From contig NZ_JAIFZM010000003.1 of NCBI RefSeq assembly GCF_022095695.1, positions 186,001 to 250,000 on the forward strand: 64,000 nt of DNA, read 5' to 3'. The notes under the pieces were generated by a model, which was not told the origin of the DNA, searched no databases, and saw only the letters and a program-made list of their open reading frames with translations. Shown in pieces: positions 48,236 through 56,952 of the stretch (its first letter is position 1; every line of letters starts with the position of its first letter). This stretch comes from Oceanobacillus jordanicus (lineage in GTDB: Bacteria; Bacillota; Bacilli; Bacillales; Amphibacillaceae). The position numbers and the translations under genes are program-made.

Positions 48236-49033
48236 CTAGGTTAACTCTTGAACCGTACTCTCAATAAAGTCTCTAATTCTTAAAAGTTCCTTTTTCTCAA
48301 AATCACACTTACTTTTAGTAGACTCGTAACACTTCAACACTTTTTGAATGGTATACCGTACATCCAAAGGTAGTGCTGATATCCCCCAGTTACCAGCTTC
48401 CTGTTTTGATGAGATGACGTCATCGTTAATATACCAAAGCACTCTAAGAAGGTTTAACGTACAATAGATAGGGTCCTCTTCAATGCCTTCTAAACAATCT
48501 TGAAAATCTCCCATTATGGATGATAGATAATCAGACCGAGGAACAGAGGGAAAGACTTCCATTATAGGGTTCCCTTCTATGCAGATTCCTCTGTGGTTCA
48601 ATATCGTTATATGTGCAGCTAAATCGGGATCTGTCTTAATCTCGTCGTTTAAATAATGGGAGGTGCCTTTTGCTAAGTCCTTTTCATAACCAGCTCTCCA
48701 CCACTCACTATAATGAAAATCAAATGGACAGGGATGCTTCCAATCTCTTAATTGTTTTATAGTTAAAACACTTAATTCTAACGGAAAAGGGTTACTTGAA
48801 CTTGCAAGTAACAGCTTTGCTAAGTCCCTTTTTGTCTTTAAAGTTAGAGAGTTATTAGATACAACCAGAATATCAATATCGCTACTTTTTGGATTAAATC
48901 CCCCCATTGCTAAGGAACCGTGTAGATAGCAACCATTAAAGTCTTCCTTTATAACCTCTTTTATTTCACCTAGAAGATTAAAAACGAAACCTCTCACCTC
49001 TGGTGGTGAACAGGTTACCCAGTTATAAGGCAT
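48236..49033 (-). CDS. Nucleotidyltransferase resembling aminoglycoside adenylyltransferases
   Basis: A 265-residue protein. The nucleotidyltransferase motif GSLAMGGFNPKSSDIDILV (residues ~39-57) carries the two metal-binding Asp. The C-terminal helical region (GNWGISALPLDVRYTIQKVL) is like the DUF4111 part of AadA/ANT(9) proteins, which modify streptomycin or spectinomycin. Whether it gives resistance cannot be told from sequence. GGGGGGTC precedes the ATG. Confidence 0.7.
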   Translation of the reverse strand: MPYNWVTCSPPEVRGFVFNLLGEIKEVIKEDFNGCYLHGSLAMGGFNPKSSDIDILVVSNNSLTLKTKRDLAKLLLASSSNPFPLELSVLTIKQLRDWKHPCPFDFHYSEWWRAGYEKDLAKGTSHYLNDEIKTDPDLAAHITILNHRGICIEGNPIMEVFPSVPRSDYLSSIMGDFQDCLEGIEEDPIYCTLNLLRVLWYINDDVISSKQEAGNWGISALPLDVRYTIQKVLKCYESTKSKCDFEKKELLRIRDFIESTVQELT

Positions 49034-49079
49034 ATTATAGACCCCCCAGTCCTGTTAACCATTCTTTTAGTTTAATTGC

Positions 49080-49496
49080 CTAATATTTTTCTGGTAATAA
49101 ATCCATTACATTACACTTCACTAACGTATCATTATACGAGATGATTACGTCAGTATTACTACCATAATCACTAATTAACTCACGACACATCCCACAAGGT
49201 GCCACGACCCAGCATTTTTCTATATCTTCGTGCGGATGGGGATGAGCTACCGCTACTATTGTGTTAAATTCATGGTCCCCTTCTGATATGGACTTCCCCA
49301 TAGCCATCGCTTCCCCACATACAGCTATTCTTCCCACATTTGCTTCTAAATGTACTGCAGCGTACACCTTTCCTGACTTAGCTCGAACTGCCGAACCAAT
49401 GTGATGGCGTCCATATATATAATTCTTTTCAATGACTTTCTCTGCTTCTTTGATCAATTCATAGTCTTCCTCTTCTAATGCTTTCACGTTTAACAC
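49080..49496 (-). CDS. Cytidine/blasticidin-deaminase-like zinc hydrolase
   Basis: A 138-residue cytidine deaminase fold. The zinc motif is VCGEAMA (C-x-E, with Cys as first ligand and Glu as proton shuttle) and PCGMCRELI (two more Cys). Substrate may be a nucleoside such as cytidine or a nucleoside-like antibiotic; the length and the Gly of CGE (usually Ala) leave it open. GTG start with AGGAGG seven bases upstream. It is preceded by the VOC gene remnant. Confidence 0.7.
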   Translation of the reverse strand: MLNVKALEEEDYELIKEAEKVIEKNYIYGRHHIGSAVRAKSGKVYAAVHLEANVGRIAVCGEAMAMGKSISEGDHEFNTIVAVAHPHPHEDIEKCWVVAPCGMCRELISDYGSNTDVIISYNDTLVKCNVMDLLPEKY

Positions 49497-49810
49497 ATTA
49501 ATACCTCCTGTTCAAATCAGTCTCTATATAAATCAGTGAGCCTGCTGAGTCTCTGAAATGTGCTACCTTTATTCCCTACTCCTTTTGTTTAGTCGGCTTT
49601 GTAATGAACTCGATTTTTCTGTTTAGTTTATGGTAACCGCGAATAAGTTAGTTCCATAAAACCCCTCCTAAATTCAAATAAATATTATTCACCATAGACT
49701 TTAATGGCCTATTTAGAGAGAACTTATTAATGCACGATAAACTTACGGCTCTGCATTGAATTCAAACTACCGATGTCTATTCTTAGGATTGCTGCAACAG
49801 TATAGAACCT
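49497..49810. other. Intergenic region of about 310 bases
   Basis: The left 140 bases hold the VOC remnant; I see nothing gene-like in the rest. Confidence 0.6.
49498..49640 (-). pseudogene. Remnant of a VOC (glyoxalase/bleomycin-resistance) family gene
   Basis: On the minus strand one frame reads KIEFITKPTKQKE, then a TAG stop, then GIKVAHFRDSAGSLIYIE and ends TDLNRRY before TAA at 49498. This is the characteristic C-terminal end of VOC proteins (usually ...E-Y-G-I-K-V-A-x-F-R-D-P-x-G-N-L-I-E), with the TAG at the place of a Tyr codon. The N-terminal part of the gene is absent. It ends directly before the deaminase start. Confidence 0.55.
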
Positions 49811-50293
49811 CTACCAAGTTTCATCTAATTTATCGGAATAGAAATGAATGGCTCTTTTATAGCTTATTATTTTCTCATCTGATGTTGTCTCAACTAAGCA
49901 TCTTAATAACAATTTCATAGCTTTACTATGTTCCTTTAAATTATATAAGGTCATTGAATAAAATGTTTGAATTGCTTTATTATGCGGGAAAGCTTCAAGT
50001 CCTTTTTGTAAGGTTAATTTTGACTTTTCATATTCTCCTAGTGTCCTGTAAGTACTACCTAACCCCAATATGGCCTCTTGTAGTTCATTCTCTTCCAATC
50101 CAAGCTCAATCGCTTTTTCATAAAAGGGGACTGCTTTAGCTTCTTCTCCCAACAAATCAAAACTCCAAGCACATTGATAGTTTATGGACGCGTTTTTCGG
50201 ATAGTCCTTGACCAATTCAATTAATAACTGGTTCGATTCTTTATGATTTTCTGTTTCTCTTAATTCAATCGCTTTGTGTAATACCTTTATCAT
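49811..50293 (-). CDS. Tetratricopeptide-repeat protein
   Basis: A 160-residue helical protein with three to four TPR units (about residues 15-120, for example ASINYQCAWSFDLLGEEAKAVPFYEKAIELG and ILGLGSTYRTLGEYEKSKLTLQKGLEAFP). The start is placed at the ATG at 50293, nine bases after GGAG; in-frame starts upstream (50302, 50308) have no spacing for it. It probably mediates protein contacts. Related stand-alone TPR proteins are common in Bacillaceae. Confidence 0.7.
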   Translation of the reverse strand: MIKVLHKAIELRETENHKESNQLLIELVKDYPKNASINYQCAWSFDLLGEEAKAVPFYEKAIELGLEENELQEAILGLGSTYRTLGEYEKSKLTLQKGLEAFPHNKAIQTFYSMTLYNLKEHSKAMKLLLRCLVETTSDEKIISYKRAIHFYSDKLDETW

Positions 50294-50333
50294 TGATTTC
50301 ATCTCCAATATAAAAATTACTCTTATACTTAAA

Positions 50334-50927
50334 TTAACGTTTTACTATATTCATAAAATCTATTTCTATTAAATAGATTGCTTTACTTAGAGCATCATAA
50401 ATAAATGGAACAAAGTCTAAATCTTTAAATAGGAAAACCTCTATTTGATTATCGTTGTTTCGGTACGCTTCAAATATCCTATGGTTCCCGTTAATACAGT
50501 ACATTTTATTATCAGTTAAATATTTACTTTGAAGTATCATAACAGGGTTTTTATGATTTGGTTTTATTAATTTAGGGTCTTTGTTTATATTCCCCTGGTC
50601 CACAGCCTTAATTATTTTCTCTGGAGAAATTGTTTCTGGTAAAAACCCTTCCTCTTTTATTAATAAAGTCGCACCATCAATATCTAAGTTAAATTCAAAG
50701 ATCCCAGTTGGGAACTTAATATAAAGGGAAAACGTCTCTTTTCCAATTGGATGCATTACTGGGTATGTTTTAGTTGTAAGTGATTGTGCAAAAACATCTC
50801 TCCACTTAGAGGCAACCTCAGCACCATAAGGTAATGCTTCCTCTATTTCTTTAATACGTGAAATTAAATGGATATAGGGATTAAATTTCTGAGATTCTTT
50901 TTCATATATTTCAATATTGCTTTCCAA
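50334..50927 (-). CDS. Hypothetical protein with a ParB-like GNHR motif
   Basis: A 197-residue soluble protein starting at a TTG with GAGGGTG six bases upstream. I do not recognise the family as a whole. The stretch YCINGNHRIFEAYRNNDNQIEVFLF (residues ~144-168; the motif core is INGNHRIFEAYR) resembles the core of ParB/sulfiredoxin-fold proteins (D/N-G-x-H-R), which hydrolyse nucleotides or bind DNA. The neighbours are a TPR protein and a broken acetyltransferase, so there is no functional context. Confidence 0.5.
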   Translation of the reverse strand: MESNIEIYEKESQKFNPYIHLISRIKEIEEALPYGAEVASKWRDVFAQSLTTKTYPVMHPIGKETFSLYIKFPTGIFEFNLDIDGATLLIKEEGFLPETISPEKIIKAVDQGNINKDPKLIKPNHKNPVMILQSKYLTDNKMYCINGNHRIFEAYRNNDNQIEVFLFKDLDFVPFIYDALSKAIYLIEIDFMNIVKR

Positions 50928-50978
50928 CTGCTACACCCTCGCTTTTATTTATAAACCTAAAAATAAAAGAATGCGCTA

Positions 50979-51429
50979 TTAAAGTAAACGCTTCTCCAAA
51001 ATAATTTTATGTAATCCATTTTCACCCGTACATGTAGCTACTACATCAAATCCACTTTTAATATTAAGAACTAACATTCCGCGCCACTTATTCATGGTCT
51101 TTGTTTGAACTACTTTATATCCTGTTTCTCTTAAATAGTGATGCTGCTTTTTCATTGAAGCGGAGGCTATAGGCTATACCTTGATTTCGGTATCGCGGAT
51201 CCACTCCTCCTAACCAACTATAAAATGTCCTATTATCTAACGCATATCCAATTTCATACCCAATAACCCTTTCGCCATCCATCGCTGTTACGATTACTAA
51301 CGGTGGCTTACCTGTCATTTTGCTACTAAGATCGTCTGACTCATCAAAGATGGTTTTATGTAATGCTTGCAGTCCATCTAAAATATTGGCGTCTAAAGTT
51401 GAATCGTTAATATGGTATGTAATTGTCAT
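50979..51429 (-). pseudogene. Frameshifted GNAT acetyltransferase
   Basis: The first 104 codons (51429-51115) give a GNAT fold with GGVDPRYRNQGIAYSL, the acetyl-CoA loop region, then run into a stop. The next frame, 451 bases in total with one extra base, continues the protein: MKKQHHYLRETGYKVV, TKTMNKWRGMLVLNIK, SGFDVV and ends EKRLL at 50979. The shift lies at about 51140-51170. It is either a disabled gene or a sequencing error; AGGGGGAACAAA gives the ATG a normal start. Confidence 0.75.
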
Positions 51430-51595
51430 TTTGTTCCCCCTTTGTCATAGTTGGCTTTTATACAATTGTATTAACATTATATACCATTTGTTTTGAATAT
51501 TCTTTCATATATATGATTTTCCACTTTGCAAATTCGTTTAATTTCCATAGAACTCGGGAATCTTGCAACAAGATACTAAGTAGAGGAGGATTTTT

Positions 51596-51925
51596 ATGAT
51601 TACCTTTTTGCCAAGTAAAAGCACCTCAAGTATTGCGGTAGAATTTACTGGAAGGGCAACGAAGGAAGATGCGGCATTACTAGATGAAAGAGTTGCCCAA
51701 AGCTTTAACGGGGATGTACATGATATCGATGGAATGACATGGAAAGGTATAATAGACGGGGTGCAATTCGACGCGAAACATTGGAGCCAATTTCAAAAGT
51801 TCGCTATTGTTAGTGATGAAAAGTGGATTGGTACTGCTGCTAATCTCGGTCATTATCTTCCAGGCATAAAAGCAAAGCAATTTAATTCTAATGAAGTGGA
51901 AGAAGCGTGGGAGTGGCTTGGCTAG
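51596..51925 (+). CDS. SpoIIAA-like (STAS-fold) small protein
   Basis: A 109-residue soluble protein: ITFLPSKSTSSIAVEFTGRATKEDAALLDERV at the N terminus and FAIVSDEKWIGTAANLGHYLP in the second half fit the SpoIIAA-like domain found in many environmental bacteria. The role is unknown; this group is distinct from true anti-anti-sigma factors. GAGGAGG precedes the ATG. It is convergent with the Rieske oxidoreductase. Confidence 0.65.
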   Translation: MITFLPSKSTSSIAVEFTGRATKEDAALLDERVAQSFNGDVHDIDGMTWKGIIDGVQFDAKHWSQFQKFAIVSDEKWIGTAANLGHYLPGIKAKQFNSNEVEEAWEWLG

Positions 51926-51966
51926 TAGAACAAGCGAAACTTATAAGCAAATGTTATTTGGTACAA

Positions 51967-52012
51967 AATATAGCTGCTAGGGGGCGCATCAACTCCTAGC
52001 CGCTATATTTTA
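51967..52012. terminator. Bidirectional terminator
   Basis: Arms TATAGCTGCTAGG and CCTAGCCGCTATA with A-rich and T-rich flanks, between convergent genes. Confidence 0.8.
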
Positions 52013-52022
52013 TCCTCTCATT

Positions 52023-53558
52023 CTATTCTTCCATTTTCTTTAAGGATTTCACCGCAGGCCCTTCTATTACAGAGCCTGTATGTGAAAAGCGTGAGCCATG
52101 ACATGGACAATCCCATGAGCGTTCTGCGTCATTCCACTCTACATCACAGCCCATATGAGTACACGTTGGTTTGATTACATGAATATTCCCAGCTATATCG
52201 CGATAAGCGCCTGCCTTTTTACCATTATGAACCACTATAGAGCCTTCATCACGCTCCAGTTCATCGACCGTTTTATCCTCCCGATGTGCTTTTCCTTTAA
52301 CTAATTCTTTTGCTACATCTGTATTCTCTTTTATAAAAGAGCTAGCTCCTTTTTTTAACTCAGTTCTGGTTGGATCGAACAAAGCAGCATAGCGGTTTTC
52401 TTTTTCAAGAATAAGGTCTTTCAATAATAAAGCCGCCACTAGACCGTTACTCATGCCCCATTTGGCAAAACCTGTTGCTACCCACACATGCTTTTTGCCA
52501 GTTACCATTTGCCCGATGTATGGAACATGATCGAGTGATACTAAATCTTGGGCAGACCAGCGATATGGAATGGATGCGATCCCAAATTCTTCTTCTCCAT
52601 AATTCTTTAACGCTTCATAATTAGCAAATGTAGAATCATCATTTTTCCCAGCAGTGTGCCCCTGTCCACCAATTAACAGCAATGGTTCTCCATTAGGATC
52701 AGTAGCTTGTCTTAATGACCTTGAAGGTGAATCGACAGCAAGGTACATTCCCTTTGGAGGGGTTTTGACTGGTTTCACAGCAATAGAATAGGAGCGCTGT
52801 GCATGCAACCGCGAAAAATAGGCACCTTGCTCATCATTAAAAGGAAAATGGGAACTTACTAGCACATCCTTGCACTTTATTTTATGACCATTTTCAGTCT
52901 TTACGGTTGGTTCATCACTTCCTTTTACACTTACAGCTCTTGTATGTTCGAAAATCCAACCACCATTATTTTTAATGGAGGGGAGCAATCCTTGAAGAAA
53001 TTTCACAGGGTCAAATTGTGCCTGGTTACGCAGCACGAGAGCCTTCTTTACCGTATAAGGAAGGTCCACTTCCGCTGTTGCCTCACCCCCATTTATCCCC
53101 AAGGCGTTGTAAGCTTGTTCCTCTTTCTCTAATATCTCTAGGTTCTTATCATTTGTCGTATAAAGGTAGGCGTCTTCTGTAGTTAAATCACAGGCAATAT
53201 TCTCCTCTTCCTGGAGTTTGCGAATATAATTTAACGCCTCCTCATTTGCCTCATAGTACAGTTTGGCTTTTTCTTTGCCGTGTATTTTCATTATCTCCTG
53301 GTAAATGGGCCCATGTTGCGAGGAAATTTTCGCAGTTGTATAACCAGTAGTACCTTCTAGCAGGCTGTCAGCTTCTAGTAATGCAATCTTTTTACCTTCC
53401 TTTGCCAAGAGATATGCAGAAACAAGACCAGTAATCCCACCCCCGACTATTACTACGTCTACTATCAAATCTTTATCTAAAGGTGGATAGGTAGCAATCC
53501 GTCTATCCTCTTGCCATAATGAACGTGCTTCGCTTGGAATTTGATTAATATCTCTCAA
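52023..53558 (-). CDS. yhfW: FAD-dependent oxidoreductase with C-terminal Rieske domain, YhfW-like
   Basis: A 511-residue protein. An N-terminal FAD-binding dinucleotide fold (DVVIVGGGITGLVSAYLL, about 31-48) belongs to the DadA/GlpD-like amine oxidoreductases. The C-terminal Rieske [2Fe-2S] domain has ligands C466, H468, C484 and H487. The pairing is that of B. subtilis YhfW, whose substrate is unknown. TTG start with AGGAGG before it. Confidence 0.85.
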   Translation of the reverse strand: MRDINQIPSEARSLWQEDRRIATYPPLDKDLIVDVVIVGGGITGLVSAYLLAKEGKKIALLEADSLLEGTTGYTTAKISSQHGPIYQEIMKIHGKEKAKLYYEANEEALNYIRKLQEEENIACDLTTEDAYLYTTNDKNLEILEKEEQAYNALGINGGEATAEVDLPYTVKKALVLRNQAQFDPVKFLQGLLPSIKNNGGWIFEHTRAVSVKGSDEPTVKTENGHKIKCKDVLVSSHFPFNDEQGAYFSRLHAQRSYSIAVKPVKTPPKGMYLAVDSPSRSLRQATDPNGEPLLLIGGQGHTAGKNDDSTFANYEALKNYGEEEFGIASIPYRWSAQDLVSLDHVPYIGQMVTGKKHVWVATGFAKWGMSNGLVAALLLKDLILEKENRYAALFDPTRTELKKGASSFIKENTDVAKELVKGKAHREDKTVDELERDEGSIVVHNGKKAGAYRDIAGNIHVIKPTCTHMGCDVEWNDAERSWDCPCHGSRFSHTGSVIEGPAVKSLKKMEE

Positions 53559-53680
53559 ATGAAAAGCCTCCTAAAGTAGTTTTACTGAGTAATTTACCGT
53601 AAACACAGCAATCGAAACACGGAATGAACTAAACTTCTGAACTGCGTTTTGGAATAAAGCAAGTAAACGTAGCAGGTATA

Positions 53681-53712
53681 AAAAGAGCTGTCTCAGCATT
53701 TGAGACAGCTCC
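53681..53712 (-). terminator. Intrinsic terminator of the arg-car operon
   Basis: Minus-strand arms AGCTGTCTCA and TGAGACAGCT with a short loop, followed by CTTTTTAT. It lies about 40 bases after the carB stop. Confidence 0.85.
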
Positions 53713-53748
53713 GAAACTTTGCTTCTTAATAGATAAATAATCTAGAGA

Positions 53749-56700
53749 CTAAACCATTTGCTTCTCCATATACTCATTTAATGAACAAACCTCAATCTGA
53801 CTAGGTTTTTCCGCCAGAAGAATTGCCTGAGCAGTATCGAGGCTCGTAAAACAGGTAACCCCATATCGAATTGCTAGCTCTCTTAAATAAAATCCTGTTC
53901 TGCGCCGTTCTCTTCCTTTTGTTGGTATGTTGAGTAATACATCTGGTTGTTGCTTCTTCCAGTGCGCTTCTATAGCGCTTTGATCATTCGATACCTCCAC
54001 TACATTAAAGCCAGCAGTTGCAAGGTATTTTGCGGTGCCTGCTGTGGCTGACAAACTTACATTCTTACCCGCAAGCTGCTCAATAAGTGAAACGGCGTCT
54101 TTTTTATATCTATCTGTAATAGAAACAAAGATTTTTAAGTGTTCACTAGTTAGATCAGGACGGACCTTATTTATAGCTGTTTCTAGACTTTCTCCCATTC
54201 CAATAATTTCGCCCGTGGATTTCATTTCTGGTCCTAGCACATGGTCCACCCCTTTTAATTTCCCTGCTGAAAAGATAGGTGCTTTTACCGTATAATGAGC
54301 CGGCTCTTTCAAGACATTTAACTCACTAGATAACGTAGCTAAAGGCCTGCCCATTTGCACCTGCACTCCCCATTCCATAATTGGCATATCTGTTACTTTA
54401 CTAATAATTGGAATGGTTCTAGAGGACCTTGGATTTACCTCGATGACAAATACTTCATCCTGGAAAACAATGAATTGAATATTCATTACGCCCACTATCG
54501 GTACCTTTCTGCAAATGCCTTGAATTATCTTTGTCATTTTATCCTTTATGCTTGGCGTTAAGCTTACAGAAGGAAAGATCATCATACTGTCCCCTGAATG
54601 GACGCCTGCCTTTTCCACATGCTCGTAAATACCTGGAATAATAACATCCTGCCCGTCACTGACCACATCCGCTTCACACTCTACTCCAGCTAAATACGAA
54701 TCAAGCAATAATGGCCAGCATTGTCCGTTCGTATCTGCTTCGATGCGCTCTACATAGTGAAGAAGCTCCGATTCATTATAGCTTATAAACATCGATTGAC
54801 CGCCAATTACATAGGATGGACGAATCAAAATAGGGAAGCCAATTTTTTTAGCACTTTGCTCTAATGCTTCGTAATGAGAAACGACCTCCCCTGCGATATG
54901 AGGAATCTCTAACTCATCCAACACTTGATAGAATGCATCTCTATCTTCCATCTTATCAATTGCTTTCGCAGTTGTACCTAGTATCGGCACACCTTCCTCC
55001 ACTAAATCATGTACTAGATTAATTGCTGTTTGACCACCAAATTGTACAAGCACACCATCAATGTTCTCTTTTTGAATAACGGCCAGCACATCTTCTAAAG
55101 CCAGTGGCTCAAAATAGAGACGATCTGCAAGGGAATAGTCTGTGCTTACAGTTTCAGGGTTGTTATTCATGACGATTGCGTCACAGCCTATTTTCTTCAA
55201 AGCAATAGTTGCTTGAACAGCACAGTAATCAAATTCAACGCCTTGCCCAATACGGATGGGACCAGAGCCTAATACAAGGATCTTTTTCTTCGAATCTAGT
55301 GATTTCACTTCATCGTAACCATGCCATGTAGAGTAATAATATGGTGTAACGGCATCAAATTCCCCTGCGCATGTGTCAACCAGCTTGTACGCTGGCTGGA
55401 GTGAAATTTCCTTATATCTTTTTCTAAGTTTCTTAGGGGATGCACCTGTCAGTTCAGCAATCCATTCATCGCTACAATTGAAGCGTTTAGCCTGTTTTAA
55501 CACTTCAGGGGGGATGTCAGGCCATTGGTAGGAAGCCATTGTCTCCTCCATGTCAATGATGCGTTGTAGTTTTATAATAAACCAGTAGTCCATTTCCGTC
55601 AGCCGCATGATTTCAGCTATGTCGATCTTACGATGTAGTGCTTCCCCAATGGCGAAAAGCCGGAGGTCATTCGGTACATGAAGTAGATTAGCTAATTCCG
55701 CCTTCGTCTTCTTCTCCATCCCTGGCCAATGCAGGCTGTATACTCCCAACTCTAGCGAACGGATTGCTTTATTCAGCGCACCTTCAAATGTCCGATCAAT
55801 TGCCATTACTTCCCCAGTTGCCTTCATTTGGGTGCCTAAGGTTCGATCTGCTTCGGTAAATTTATCAAACGGAAAGCGTGGTAGTTTTACTACAATATAA
55901 TCCAAAGCCGGCTCAAACGAAGCATATGTATTTCCGGTGATTGGGTTCAAAATTTCATCGAGATAAAAACCAACCGCACATTTGGCTGCGATCCGCGCAA
56001 TTGGATACCCTGATGCCTTTGAGGCTAATGCAGAAGAACGGCTAACCCGTGGGTTCACTTCGATGATCCGATAGTCATTGGATTCTGGATGGAGGGCAAA
56101 CTGAATATTGCACCCTCCTATAACGCCGAGCTCACGGATTACTTTTAAAGAAGCTGTTCGTAATAGTTGGTATTGCACATCTGTTAAAGTTTGGGAGGGC
56201 GCGACAACAATAGAGTCACCAGTATGAACCCCAACTGGGTCCATATTCTCCATGTTGCACACAATGATACACGTATCATTTGCATCACGCATTACCTCAT
56301 ATTCAACTTCCTTCCATCCCTTGATGCTTTTTTCAACCAGTACCTGGTTAATCGGACTAAGCGATAGTGCCTTTACAAGTAACTCAGCAAATTCAGCTTT
56401 GTTATGTGCAAATCCCCCTCCTTCCCCACCAAGCGTATAGGCTGGACGGAGAATTACAGGAAAACCGATTGTTCGGATGAAAGAAAGCCCTTGTTCAAGA
56501 TTTTCAATAATCTTTGACTCAGGGATTGGCTCCTTTATATCTAACATAAGATTTCGAAATAATTGGCGATCCTCCCCATTTTGTATGGCTGTGACTGGCG
56601 TACCAAGCACCTCTACGCCATACTGTTCAAGGATTCCTTTTTCATATAATTGTACCGTTAAATTTAAACCCGTTTGCCCTCCTAGTGTTCCAATTATCCC

Positions 56701-56952
56701 ATCAGGTCTTTCCTTAGCAATGATTTTTTCAAGTATCTCTATAGTTAAGGGTTCCATATACACCTGATCAGCAATGGATTTATCTGTCATAATCGTTGCT
56801 GGATTGTTGTTAACGAGTATGACTTCTATTCCTTCTTCTTTTAAAGCAAGGCAAGCCTGTGTTCCTGCATAATCAAATTCAGCTGCCTGCCCAATCACAA
56901 TCGGGCCAGAACCGATAACGAGAACTTTCTTTAGCTGTGTACGCTTTGGCAT
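53749..56952 (-). CDS. carB: Carbamoyl phosphate synthetase large subunit (arginine-linked)
   Basis: A 1067-residue synthetase with two homologous ATP-grasp halves (about 1-400 and 550-930), an oligomerisation domain between, and a C-terminal allosteric domain. Its place in the arginine operon, rather than among pyr genes, makes it the arginine-specific isozyme. It overlaps the carA end by 22 bases. No ornithine carbamoyltransferase gene follows; the terminator is immediate. Confidence 0.95.
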   Translation of the reverse strand: MPKRTQLKKVLVIGSGPIVIGQAAEFDYAGTQACLALKEEGIEVILVNNNPATIMTDKSIADQVYMEPLTIEILEKIIAKERPDGIIGTLGGQTGLNLTVQLYEKGILEQYGVEVLGTPVTAIQNGEDRQLFRNLMLDIKEPIPESKIIENLEQGLSFIRTIGFPVILRPAYTLGGEGGGFAHNKAEFAELLVKALSLSPINQVLVEKSIKGWKEVEYEVMRDANDTCIIVCNMENMDPVGVHTGDSIVVAPSQTLTDVQYQLLRTASLKVIRELGVIGGCNIQFALHPESNDYRIIEVNPRVSRSSALASKASGYPIARIAAKCAVGFYLDEILNPITGNTYASFEPALDYIVVKLPRFPFDKFTEADRTLGTQMKATGEVMAIDRTFEGALNKAIRSLELGVYSLHWPGMEKKTKAELANLLHVPNDLRLFAIGEALHRKIDIAEIMRLTEMDYWFIIKLQRIIDMEETMASYQWPDIPPEVLKQAKRFNCSDEWIAELTGASPKKLRKRYKEISLQPAYKLVDTCAGEFDAVTPYYYSTWHGYDEVKSLDSKKKILVLGSGPIRIGQGVEFDYCAVQATIALKKIGCDAIVMNNNPETVSTDYSLADRLYFEPLALEDVLAVIQKENIDGVLVQFGGQTAINLVHDLVEEGVPILGTTAKAIDKMEDRDAFYQVLDELEIPHIAGEVVSHYEALEQSAKKIGFPILIRPSYVIGGQSMFISYNESELLHYVERIEADTNGQCWPLLLDSYLAGVECEADVVSDGQDVIIPGIYEHVEKAGVHSGDSMMIFPSVSLTPSIKDKMTKIIQGICRKVPIVGVMNIQFIVFQDEVFVIEVNPRSSRTIPIISKVTDMPIMEWGVQVQMGRPLATLSSELNVLKEPAHYTVKAPIFSAGKLKGVDHVLGPEMKSTGEIIGMGESLETAINKVRPDLTSEHLKIFVSITDRYKKDAVSLIEQLAGKNVSLSATAGTAKYLATAGFNVVEVSNDQSAIEAHWKKQQPDVLLNIPTKGRERRRTGFYLRELAIRYGVTCFTSLDTAQAILLAEKPSQIEVCSLNEYMEKQMV

